DNA of 35,774 nucleotides from Flavobacteriales bacterium (GTDB lineage: Bacteria; Bacteroidota; Bacteroidia; Flavobacteriales; Flavobacteriaceae): the NCBI GenBank assembly GCA_027023475.1, contig JALVVJ010000106.1, positions 1 through 35,774 of the forward strand. Direction: 5' to 3'. Made by a program: the position numbers and the translations under genes. The notes under the pieces are model-generated. The model did no database searches, was not told where the DNA came from, and saw only the letters and a program-made list of their open reading frames with translations. Shown here in pieces: positions 8,602 through 15,833 of the stretch (position 1 is the stretch's first letter; each line of letters opens with the position of its first letter).

Positions 8602-10834
8602 AAAACTGTTTTCATACCGGGAACTCGAAGCCGCCTGGCTCGATGTGAAAACCAAACAAGCCGCTGGCGGTATCGATAAACATTCGGTCCGCGACTTCGA
8701 AGCCGATCAAGATCGTAACCTACGACGCTTGCTTCGCAAACTGAACAACCGGACCTATTTACCCGAAGCTTATTTGCAAATAAAAATCAAAAAGAATAAA
8801 AACGAAAAACGTATCCTTGCTCTGGCTACCATAAATGACAAGATTGTCCAAACGGCCATCAAAAACAGAATCGAATCACGGCTCGAAACCACTTTTTTCG
8901 ATTCCAGTTATGCCTACCGCGAAGGACGCAACGCACGCAAAGCCGTAAACAAAGTCCGCCACTATATCCAAGCCGGAAAAAACGAATGGGTAGCCAAATG
9001 CGACATCGATAATTTTTTCGACACCATTCCGCACAAACGCTTGCGTAAGCAACTATCGCCCTATGTTACGGATAAGTATTTGATGGAGCTTATTTTCTCC
9101 TTTATCAAAATGGGCTATGTGACCCAAGACAAACAATGGATCGAACGCACCGGCGGCGTCCCCCAAGGTGCCGTGCTTTCGCCCCTGTTGGCCAATTTGT
9201 ATCTTTCTCCGCTCGACCAACGAATGAACGACCTGGACATAGCCTATGTTCGTTATGCCGATGACTTTGTGATGTTGGCTCCCACCGAGGAACAAGCCCG
9301 TCAAATCCTGGATTCTACCGTCGATTATATCCAAAACCGGCTACAATTAAAACTCAATCCGGGTGCTTTTGTCAAGCATACTCAATACGGCTTCAAATTT
9401 CTCGGCGTTTGGATAACCGATAAATCCGTTACCCTGCCCTCCACCAAAATCGAAAAAATCAAAGCCAAAATCCGGAAAGCTTTTCGCCATGCCAATTTCC
9501 CGAAAAAATATCACAAAGTTGCAAACGGCATCAATGCCTACTATGCCCGCATCGTCCCCCAACATATTCTTTTCCCCATCGACGAATTGATCATTCGCCT
9601 GTGGACGAACAAACTTATCAACAATAACAAAATTACCCGCAAAAAACACATCAAAGCCGCCCTGCGTGAACTCCGTTTTGTTACCGACATCTATAATCAA
9701 AACCTCGATTTCCATATCCGTAACATCCAAAACGATGTTTACGAACAAAAAAATGCACGTAAAATCACTTCCGCCGAACAGGCCGTCAAACTACGGCGTA
9801 AAATCTACGAACGCAAAGCCGCCGCCAATGCCTATCTCCACATCGAGGGCTACGGCATTGTTTTGGGTGTAGCCAAGAACCATATCCGCATCAAAGAACA
9901 AGGCAACAAAATCCGTAAATTTCCTTTGGCCAACCTCAAACAAATTACCATCGCATCCAAAGCCACGTCTGTTTCTACGGCCCTCATCAAGTATTGTGCC
10001 GACCACAATATCGCCATCGATTTCGTGCGCCCCGACGGAACGGCCTACGCCAAACTCTATCACTACCAAAGCACTCACAACCGGCTATGGCTTGCTCAAA
10101 TGCAGCATACCCGTAGCAAACATGCAGCCGCTATTGCCCGGCGTTTGGCCGCTGCCAAAATCAACAACCAACTCAAAACCGTCAGGTATTTTTCCAAATA
10201 TGCACGCAAAACCGATACCGATATAGCGCAACTCCTTCCCGGACTTATTGACGAACTCCAACAAATACGATTACAAATTAAATCACTCCCGCCCGGCGAC
10301 AACCTTCGCGACTCGCTCATGGGCTACGAAGGAACGGCCTCGGCACGATATTGGCAATGGTTCGAATTGATGGTGGACGAAGAAACCGATTTCAAAGAAC
10401 GTATCACCCGCGGCGCTACCGACCTGGTCAACCAAATGCTCAATTATGGCTATGCCATCCTCTACCGGCTTGTTCGCGATAGCGTTATCCATCAAGGCCT
10501 CCATCCCGAACTCGGCTATCTGCATGCCTACCAAAAAAATAAGGATACCCTCGTTTTCGACCTGGTGGAACCTTTTCGCCAACCTGTGGTGGACCGCGCC
10601 GTGCTTGCCATGATCAACCGTGGAACCACGCTCAAAACCCACAAAGGACTACTCGACGAACCCACCCGCCGGAAACTTATCACTGCCGTCTATAAACGTC
10701 TTGGCCAACACGATAAGTATCTGGGCCAGCGCCTCACTTTCTACGACATTATCCACAAGCAAACCCACTTGCTCAAACTTCACATCACCGGTCAAGCCGC
10801 CGAATTCAAACCCTACAAAATCACCAAATGGTAA
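8585..10834 (+). CDS. cas1: Reverse transcriptase-Cas1 fusion (RT-Cas1)
   Basis: 749 residues from the ATG at 8585; the longer frame from 8504 would run deep into cas6 and is unlikely. Residues about 1-320 form a group II intron-like RT: the GGVPQGAVLSPLLANLYL block and the catalytic YADD box at residues 224-227 are intact. A linker to about 410 leads to a full Cas1 integrase (about 412-749). Its active-site residues are Glu582 (MGYEGTASARYW), His647 (LGYLH) and Asp659/Glu662 (FDLVEPFRQ). RT-Cas1 with Cas2 can take spacers from RNA as well as DNA, as shown for Marinomonas and Fusicatenibacter proteins. With both active sites intact, the protein should be able to do so. The gene overlaps cas6 by 17 bp and is followed by cas2 after 10 bp. 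Confidence 0.96.
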   Translation: MKNKLKKLFSYRELEAAWLDVKTKQAAGGIDKHSVRDFEADQDRNLRRLLRKLNNRTYLPEAYLQIKIKKNKNEKRILALATINDKIVQTAIKNRIESRLETTFFDSSYAYREGRNARKAVNKVRHYIQAGKNEWVAKCDIDNFFDTIPHKRLRKQLSPYVTDKYLMELIFSFIKMGYVTQDKQWIERTGGVPQGAVLSPLLANLYLSPLDQRMNDLDIAYVRYADDFVMLAPTEEQARQILDSTVDYIQNRLQLKLNPGAFVKHTQYGFKFLGVWITDKSVTLPSTKIEKIKAKIRKAFRHANFPKKYHKVANGINAYYARIVPQHILFPIDELIIRLWTNKLINNNKITRKKHIKAALRELRFVTDIYNQNLDFHIRNIQNDVYEQKNARKITSAEQAVKLRRKIYERKAAANAYLHIEGYGIVLGVAKNHIRIKEQGNKIRKFPLANLKQITIASKATSVSTALIKYCADHNIAIDFVRPDGTAYAKLYHYQSTHNRLWLAQMQHTRSKHAAAIARRLAAAKINNQLKTVRYFSKYARKTDTDIAQLLPGLIDELQQIRLQIKSLPPGDNLRDSLMGYEGTASARYWQWFELMVDEETDFKERITRGATDLVNQMLNYGYAILYRLVRDSVIHQGLHPELGYLHAYQKNKDTLVFDLVEPFRQPVVDRAVLAMINRGTTLKTHKGLLDEPTRRKLITAVYKRLGQHDKYLGQRLTFYDIIHKQTHLLKLHITGQAAEFKPYKITKW

Positions 10835-10844
10835 ATCCCCGGCT

Positions 10845-11123
10845 ATGAAACACATGCATCTGATTGCTTACGACATCACACGAAACAAAACCCGCAACAA
10901 AGTTGCCGAACTGCTCGAACAATACGGAACACGCATCAACCTCAGTGTTTTCGAATGCATGATCACCCACCGCCAAAAACAAGAAATCGTCCGGCAAATT
11001 TCCGAACTCATCAATCCCAAAACCGACAGCGTGCGTATCTACTTTATTTGTAGCGCTTGTTATGCCAAAAGCATCATTATAGGCCGTCCCGATCCGCCCG
11101 ATCAGTATATGGTCTTTGTTTGA
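10845..11123 (+). CDS. cas2: Cas2 spacer-integration subunit
   Basis: 92 residues, the normal size. The N-terminal strand HLIAYDITRNKTRNKVAELLEQYG carries the conserved Asp10 of the Cas2 ferredoxin fold, and QYMVF at the end is typical. Cas2 dimers bridge two Cas1 dimers in the integration complex. The gene begins 10 bp after RT-cas1 and is the last cas gene. The start at 10845 was chosen because it gives the canonical N-terminus; the frame is open further upstream, but that stretch lies within RT-cas1. Confidence 0.95.
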   Translation: MKHMHLIAYDITRNKTRNKVAELLEQYGTRINLSVFECMITHRQKQEIVRQISELINPKTDSVRIYFICSACYAKSIIIGRPDPPDQYMVFV

Positions 11124-11428
11124 TTTATACCTTTTGGGGCACTCCGGCAGCCCTGCGGTCTGCCTCCGTGGCTCCGTGAACCACCTGCGGTGTTTCACTC
11201 CGCTCGCCGGTGAGCCCGGCCGCCGGCCAAAGCTAAATTCCATCACGGCGGCCGGTCTCCCCGGACGTTGCTCGGGAACCTGCGGCTTTCAAGAGCAGAC
11301 GCCACAGGCCACGCCTTGTTTCCCTGCGCTTGCTTCGGAGCCCTTCGGTCTCCTCGCGGCCCTCAGAGCCCTGCGGTCTCTTCGGGGATTTTTTTTGCAT
11401 CCCCTCAAAGTCGGTATCCCGACCTTCC
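11124..11428 (+). other. GC-rich non-coding stretch after cas2
   Basis: No credible gene. The stretch is GC-rich and built of short repeated phrases such as CCTGCGGTCT and CTTCGGTCTC, the last followed by an eight-T run near 11389 that may end the cas transcript (weak hairpin). It looks like degraded interspersed repeat sequence leading into the palindromic repeat cluster. Confidence 0.5.
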
Positions 11429-12235
11429 TGTCATTCCCGAAAAGGCAGCGACCCCAATATGTCATTCCCGCGAAGGCGGGAATCCGGGCGCCTCGTATTG
11501 TCGTTCCTTGTCATCCCACGAATTTAGGAATCCGCCCACCTGTCATTCTCGCGAAAGCGGGAATCCAGGGGCTTCGCATTGCCGATCCTTGTCATCCCAC
11601 GAATTCAGGAATCCGCCACCTGTCATTCCCGCGAAGGCAGGAATCCAGGGGCTTCGCATTGCCGATCCTTGTCATCCCACGAATTTAGGGATCCGCCCAC
11701 CTGTCATTCCCGCGAAGCGTGAATCCGGGCGCCCCGTATTGCTCCCTTCTGTCATTCCCGCGAAGGCGGGAATCCAGTGTCCTCGTATTGCCGATCCTTG
11801 TCATCCCACGAATTCAGGAACCCGCCCACCTGTCATTCCCGCGAAAGCGGGAATCCAGTGGACCACGGTCTGCCATCACCTGTCGTTCCTACGAAAGAAA
11901 AAATCCGGGGGCCCCGGTTTGTTTCCCCATCTATAAGTCTTCGGATAAATCACGCCACCCGCTCCTCTGTCATTCCCGCGAAAGCGGGAATCCAGGGGCT
12001 TCGCATTGCCGATCCTTGTCATCCCACGAATTCAGGAACCCGGCCTCCACCTGTCATTCCCGCGAAAGCGGGAATCCAGGCGCCTCGTATTGTCGTTCCT
12101 TGTCATCCCACGAATTCAGGAATCCGCCCACCTGTCATTCTCGCGAAAGCGGGAATCCAGTGGACCACGGTCTGCCATCACCTGTCGTTCCTACGAAAGA
12201 AAAAATCCGGGAGCCCCCGGTTTGTTTCCCCATCT
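11429..12235. repeat. Tandem cluster of dRS3-like palindromic repeats
   Basis: About 18 monomers of two alternating kinds. Type A is GTCATTCCCGCGAAAGC followed by GGGAATCC, a palindrome around ATTCCC...GGGAAT; starts include 11461, 11542, 11622, 11703, 11751, 11832, 11969, 12053 and 12134. Type B is GTCATCCCACGAATTCAG followed by GAATCC; starts include 11510, 11591, 11671, 11800, 12018 and 12102. A-to-B spacing is about 49 bp and B-to-A about 32 bp, giving an 81-bp composite unit. A variant monomer (GTCGTTCCTACGAAAG) occurs at 11882 and 12184. A block of about 130 bp (11829-11957) recurs at offset 302-303 (12131-12260), so there is also a higher-order duplication. Open frames through this region read HSRESGNP-like peptides and are artefacts. 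Similar palindromes are scattered in many bacterial genomes. Confidence 0.9.
11938..11957 (-). pseudogene. Duplicated 3' tail of the GIY-YIG gene inside the repeat cluster
   Basis: Twenty bases here are identical to 12241-12260, the last codons (WRDLSED) of the neighbouring GIY-YIG gene on the minus strand. The copied piece ends abruptly and no upstream gene remains, so it is a fragment carried along in the roughly 300-bp duplication of the repeat cluster. Confidence 0.75.
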
Positions 12236-12518
12236 ATAAGTCTTCGGATAAATCACGCCACTCGGGATTAAGTTCTTCGATTAATTTCAACTTCCATTTA
12301 CGGCGCCATTTTTTTATTTGTTTCTCCCTTCTAATGGCAGCTTCAATGGAATTCGTAACTTCATACCAAACAAGCATATGCACATTATACTTCCGTGTAA
12401 AACCATCATAAGTTCCGTTTTTGTGTTGATAAACACGTTTTTTCAGATTACTTGTAACACCCGTATAAAGTGTTCCGTTGCGCTTGCTGGCCATAATATA
12501 AATAGCATAGGTCTTCAT
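12234..12518 (-). CDS. GIY-YIG nuclease superfamily protein (small, UPF0213-like)
   Basis: 94 residues, a complete single-domain protein. The signature is present as AIY at residues 5-7 and YTG at 18-20, with KKRVYQHK (Arg28) and a conserved Glu in the IEAAIRREKQIKKW helix. Stand-alone GIY-YIG proteins of this size are widespread in Bacteroidota, often in many copies per genome, with unclear roles. The C-terminus abuts the palindromic repeat cluster, and its last codons are duplicated within that cluster. It is on the opposite strand to the cas genes and splits cas2 from the array, so it probably arrived by insertion. Confidence 0.9.
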   Translation of the reverse strand: MKTYAIYIMASKRNGTLYTGVTSNLKKRVYQHKNGTYDGFTRKYNVHMLVWYEVTNSIEAAIRREKQIKKWRRKWKLKLIEELNPEWRDLSEDL

Positions 12519-12888
12519 CCGGTTAATCGAAAGGCGTTGGATGTTGACAACTCCAAATTAGTGGAAATCATTGAAATTTTAAAACAATCCCCTTTACGCG
12601 TTTCAAACAAACTGATTTTACGAAAAAATTGCAATCTCCTGTAAATCCTGAAAATTATATACATTGATTCATGTATGAAAGTATAAAATGCATAATCCTG
12701 TGAATCAAGAAACAGGTTACGGAATCCGCCTTTTCTTTGTTCCGGTTTGTATCCACTTACAAACATATAATAAATAATGCCCCAAAACCGGATGAAGATC
12801 TTATATCACAGCCATGGAAAAAAATGGCTATTAGCAAAACACATAAAAAAATGTAATAATATGAGAATCAACGAATTAAGCCCAAAAT

Positions 12889-13247
12889 CATTTGCGAACT
12901 TTTGAAAAATCATTATCTTGTTGATAATGAATATTTTAAAGGTTTTCCTGCCATTTTGACATAAAATTCCGGTGCTAAAAATTTTCGCAAATGCCCCGAA
13001 TAGCTTATTTTTGGTGTATCATTTGCGAACTTTTGGAATTTGCTCTTTGAAATACGACTGATTTTCAATAGGTTACAAAACGCCAAAAATGCGTTTTTTC
13101 GAAAATGCGTTTTTGCCCGGATTTTTTCATCGCATTTGCGAACTTTTTTAAATCACAAAGCATTGATTGACAGCGAATTGAAATTTTTATATGCAAAAAA
13201 ACGGGGTTTTCGAAATTTCGAAATTTTCGCATTTTCGAACTTTTGCG
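12889..13247 (+). repeat. Four iterated CATTTGCGAACTTTT boxes in the leader
   Basis: Copies begin at 12889, 13020, 13133 and 13230 (the last as CATTTTCGAACTTTTG), spaced 131, 113 and 97 bp. A related inverted piece (TTTTCGCAAATG) lies near 12983. Between them are TTCGAAA-rich imperfect palindromes, for example at 13208-13247. The spacing is too wide for a tandem repeat and suggests iterated protein-binding sites or remnants of repeated leader duplication. Confidence 0.6.
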
Positions 13248-13278
13248 TTTTGTTGTGCAAATAGCGGGCTGACAGCAT

Positions 13279-13310
13279 TTTGGCCGGAAACAAAAAAATC
13301 CATAGATTTG
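13279..13310 (+). promoter_or_regulatory. Bacteroidota-type promoter driving the CRISPR array
   Basis: A -33 element TTTG (13279-13282) and a -7 element TAGATTTG (13303-13310, fitting TAnnTTTG) are separated by 20 nt, which is the classical Bacteroidota arrangement. Transcription should begin near 13317, about 15 nt before the first repeat. This supports plus-strand transcription of the array. Confidence 0.65.
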
Positions 13311-13331
13311 TAACCGGTTGATGCTGATGCG

Positions 13332-14798
13332 CTCAACCTTATTAAACGGCCCGGGCTGACTGCGACGCTTTCTACAGTGTAGTCCATAATGTTATCCATT
13401 CTCAACCTTATTAAACGGCCCGGGCTGACTGCGACCGACTTCCATTCTTTATCCCCATAATCCGGAAATAATCTCAACCTTATTAAACGGCCCGGGCTGA
13501 CTGCGACAAAGCCATAATAATTATGGAAATAAAGCTTATTGGACTTCTCAACCTTATTAAACGGCCCGGGCTGACTGCGACTTTTATGGCATTTCGCCAT
13601 TCATAGATGCTCTTTTCATTTCTCAACCTTATTAAACGGCCCGGGCTGACTGCGACCTCAAATTTTTTGAGCGAGGACATTACCTCCTCTCTCAACCTTA
13701 TTAAACGGCCCGGGCTGACTGCGACTTTTGCACAACTGCGTTGTCGTACATTTCTTCAACAACTCAACCTTATTAAACGGCCCGGGCTGACTGCGACTTA
13801 TTACATCTCCGGGTTTTGGAGGGTGGAGGTCGATAGTCTCAACCTTATTAAACGGCCCGGGCTGACTGCGACAAAGCCGCTGCATATAAGCTAATTATCG
13901 CGAAGATCTCAACCTTATTAAACGGCCCGGGCTGACTGCGACAAACCTCCTACCAGGAGGTTTACGGCAATTAGAACTCAACCTTATTAAACGGCCCGGG
14001 CTGACTGCGACACCTTTTTCCCATCTTTAGAGATGAGGTACTCTGTCTCTCAACCTTATTAAACGGCCCGGGCTGACTGCGACGAACATTAGCAGGGCCT
14101 CCATTCGGTCCGCTAATGTTCTCAACCTTATTAAACGGCCCGGGCTGACTGCGACAACTTCTCTAGATTGTTCATATCATATAAATTTCTCAACCTTATT
14201 AAACGGCCCGGGCTGACTGCGACACTAAGCTCAAGTGAAAGAAAGTTTTCATTTGTTTTTTCTCAACCTTATTAAACGGCCCGGGCTGACTGCGACTCAC
14301 GTGGAAAACGGGGTGTCCTGCACGTAAAACTGGCTCAACCTTATTAAACGGCCCGGGCTGACTGCGACATCCAAGGATGGAAGGATGTATTTTAACTTAA
14401 CTCAACCTTATTAAACGGCCCGGGCTGACTGCGACAAGGCCCTGTTCTGCAAGCTGTTTGGCCTCTTCGTAGCTGTCTCAACCTTATTAAACGGCCCGGG
14501 CTGACTGCGACATCTTTTTGTATAAGATTCCGTTGTGGGTATATATGATCTCAACCTTATTAAACGGCCCGGGCTGACTGCGACAGTTTTTGTTTTTTTT
14601 TACTCAGTTTGTAACTTATCTCAACCTTATTAAACGGCCCGGGCTGACTGCGACAAACTCGAAAGTCTCTCTCCCAAAAGTCCTTACGATTCTCAACCTT
14701 ATTAAACGGCCCGGGCTGACAAATCAATTCAAAATTTATAATTCAAAATTCATAATTGGGAGACTCAACCTTATTAAACGGCCCGGGCTGACTGCCAC
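13332..14798 (+). CRISPR. CRISPR array, 21 repeats of 35 bp, 20 spacers
   Basis: The repeat begins CTCAACCTTATTAAAC and ends GGGCTGACTGCGAC; copies start at 13332, 13401, 13473, 13547, 13622, 13691, 13763, 13838, 13908, 13977, 14049, 14121, 14189, 14262, 14334, 14401, 14477, 14550, 14620, 14692 and 14764. Repeats 1-19 look identical. Repeat 20 lacks its last six bases, and repeat 21 ends GCCAC instead of GCGAC. Spacers are 32-41 nt (the last is 37-43 nt, depending on how the damaged repeat is counted), typical of type III. Decay at the right end plus the leader promoter at the left give plus-strand polarity, the same direction as the cas genes. By Cas6 convention the 5' tag would be ACTGCGAC. 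Many spacers contain inverted repeats (see findings). Short open frames through the array are artefacts. Confidence 0.98.
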
Positions 14799-14886
14799 AC
14801 CACCGCCCATTTGGTTTTCTTTTGTATATTGCTCACAAGGCGCAAACCGCCCGCTTGGCTAAACTTGGTTTTAAACGAATAGTCCC

Positions 14887-15636
14887 ATGCCTAATACATC
14901 AACCCGCTTTTCCGGCCATAAACGAAAAGAAAAAGAATTATTCCTTGCCATTTTTTTTAACGACACGGAAAAGCTTATCCGTATCAAAAATGATTGTCCC
15001 GAAATTTATGCCCGCAAAAACGCTTTCAAAATTTCCGCCTTCGGCTTTGCCCGTACGGTTTTCGATTTAAAGTATTTAACCTTGTTCAATAAAATCATCT
15101 GGTTCGACGATGATTGGCGGACTGGCCTATTGCCCCTTGTAAACCTCAACCGGCAACGCATCCTTCGGATTATTGACTTTTGGAAATCGGAAGCTGAGGC
15201 CGGTTTTTTGACCCATGATTTTCCTTTTAACAAATACCATGAATTTTTTCTCTGCGATGACCCCAACGATGCCCGGCTGAAAGAGGAAATTTTATTTGAA
15301 CCCATGGCTGACTACCTGAAAAAAGGATTTCGTGAAATTGACCTGAGGTTATACCAGCGGGTGGAATGCTTCGATTTCGAGCAAGTGGAAAAACTACTGA
15401 AACAAGGTGCCAATCCGCTAATTCCAATCGAAGACGATCCCTATTCGGATATTTTTTCGGAAGTGGAAATGGAAGAAAGTTTTTTGGCCACCATTGAAAT
15501 TGTTCCCGTATTTCAAATTTTTGAGAAAAAAAGATACCGGCACGATTACGACATCGGACATTTGTTTGCCAACCTGTTGGGGCTGGCGGCCTATACCCGA
15601 ATGCGTCGCTTGCTTGACCAATACGTCAAAAAATAA
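14887..15636 (+). CDS. Hypothetical protein with ankyrin-like segment
   Basis: 249 residues, no signal peptide or membrane segment. I do not recognise the whole protein. Residues about 158-174 (CFDFEQVEKLLKQGANP) read like one ankyrin repeat, with the typical helix-turn and GANP turn, and a final helix (about 225-248: GHLFANLLGLAAYTRMRRLLDQY) could be part of another. Proteins of this kind in Bacteroidota often act as small protein-binding or immunity factors, but nothing here proves that. The gene starts 88 bp after the last CRISPR repeat on the same strand and has no obvious promoter of its own; read-through from the array is possible. GC content resembles the cas adaptation genes and chromosomal genes. 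Confidence 0.7.
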   Translation: MPNTSTRFSGHKRKEKELFLAIFFNDTEKLIRIKNDCPEIYARKNAFKISAFGFARTVFDLKYLTLFNKIIWFDDDWRTGLLPLVNLNRQRILRIIDFWKSEAEAGFLTHDFPFNKYHEFFLCDDPNDARLKEEILFEPMADYLKKGFREIDLRLYQRVECFDFEQVEKLLKQGANPLIPIEDDPYSDIFSEVEMEESFLATIEIVPVFQIFEKKRYRHDYDIGHLFANLLGLAAYTRMRRLLDQYVKK

Positions 15637-15833
15637 TAGCGAATTCGTTATCCGACTTTACGGATAGGTTGGCAAAGGTACAAGAGGCATGGCCGATTTT
15701 CTTGAATAGAAAAAAATTTTCGAGCCATAAATTTTGTATTGCAATGTGGTCATAAAATTACCTTTTGATTTTGTTCGATAACACTTTTTGATCAAAGATT
15801 TCATAACCAGGGATTGTTTTGTCCTATTTTTTT

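Larger units (their letters stand above)
12519..13331 (+). promoter_or_regulatory. Long AT-rich CRISPR leader region
   Basis: No credible gene in 813 bp; short open frames lack family likeness. The left part (12519-12780) is plain AT-rich sequence upstream of the GIY-YIG gene. From about 12889 onward a motif CATTTGCGAACTTTT recurs, and the last 70 bp contain a promoter and a partial copy of the CRISPR repeat. The region directly precedes the first, undamaged end of the array, so it is the leader where new spacers should enter. Only the last 100-450 bp are likely to be functional leader. Confidence 0.75.

Noticed and set aside
8585-10834. Group II intron maturase interpretation of the RT
   Set aside because: The frame continues into a full Cas1 with its own active site, and no intron RNA structure or maturase end is visible around it.
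11268-12411. Long plus-strand frames through the palindromic repeats
   Set aside because: They translate to HSRESGNP- and SSHEFRNP-type repeats in several frames, the known artefact of dRS3-like sequences.
12515-12766. 83-codon minus-strand frame upstream of the GIY-YIG gene
   Set aside because: AT-rich, no family likeness, and no support as a gene; treated as non-coding leader-side sequence.
13187-14862. Short frames inside the CRISPR array, with LNLIKRPGLTAT or SQPGPFNKVE repeats
   Set aside because: They are just the CRISPR repeat translated in both directions.
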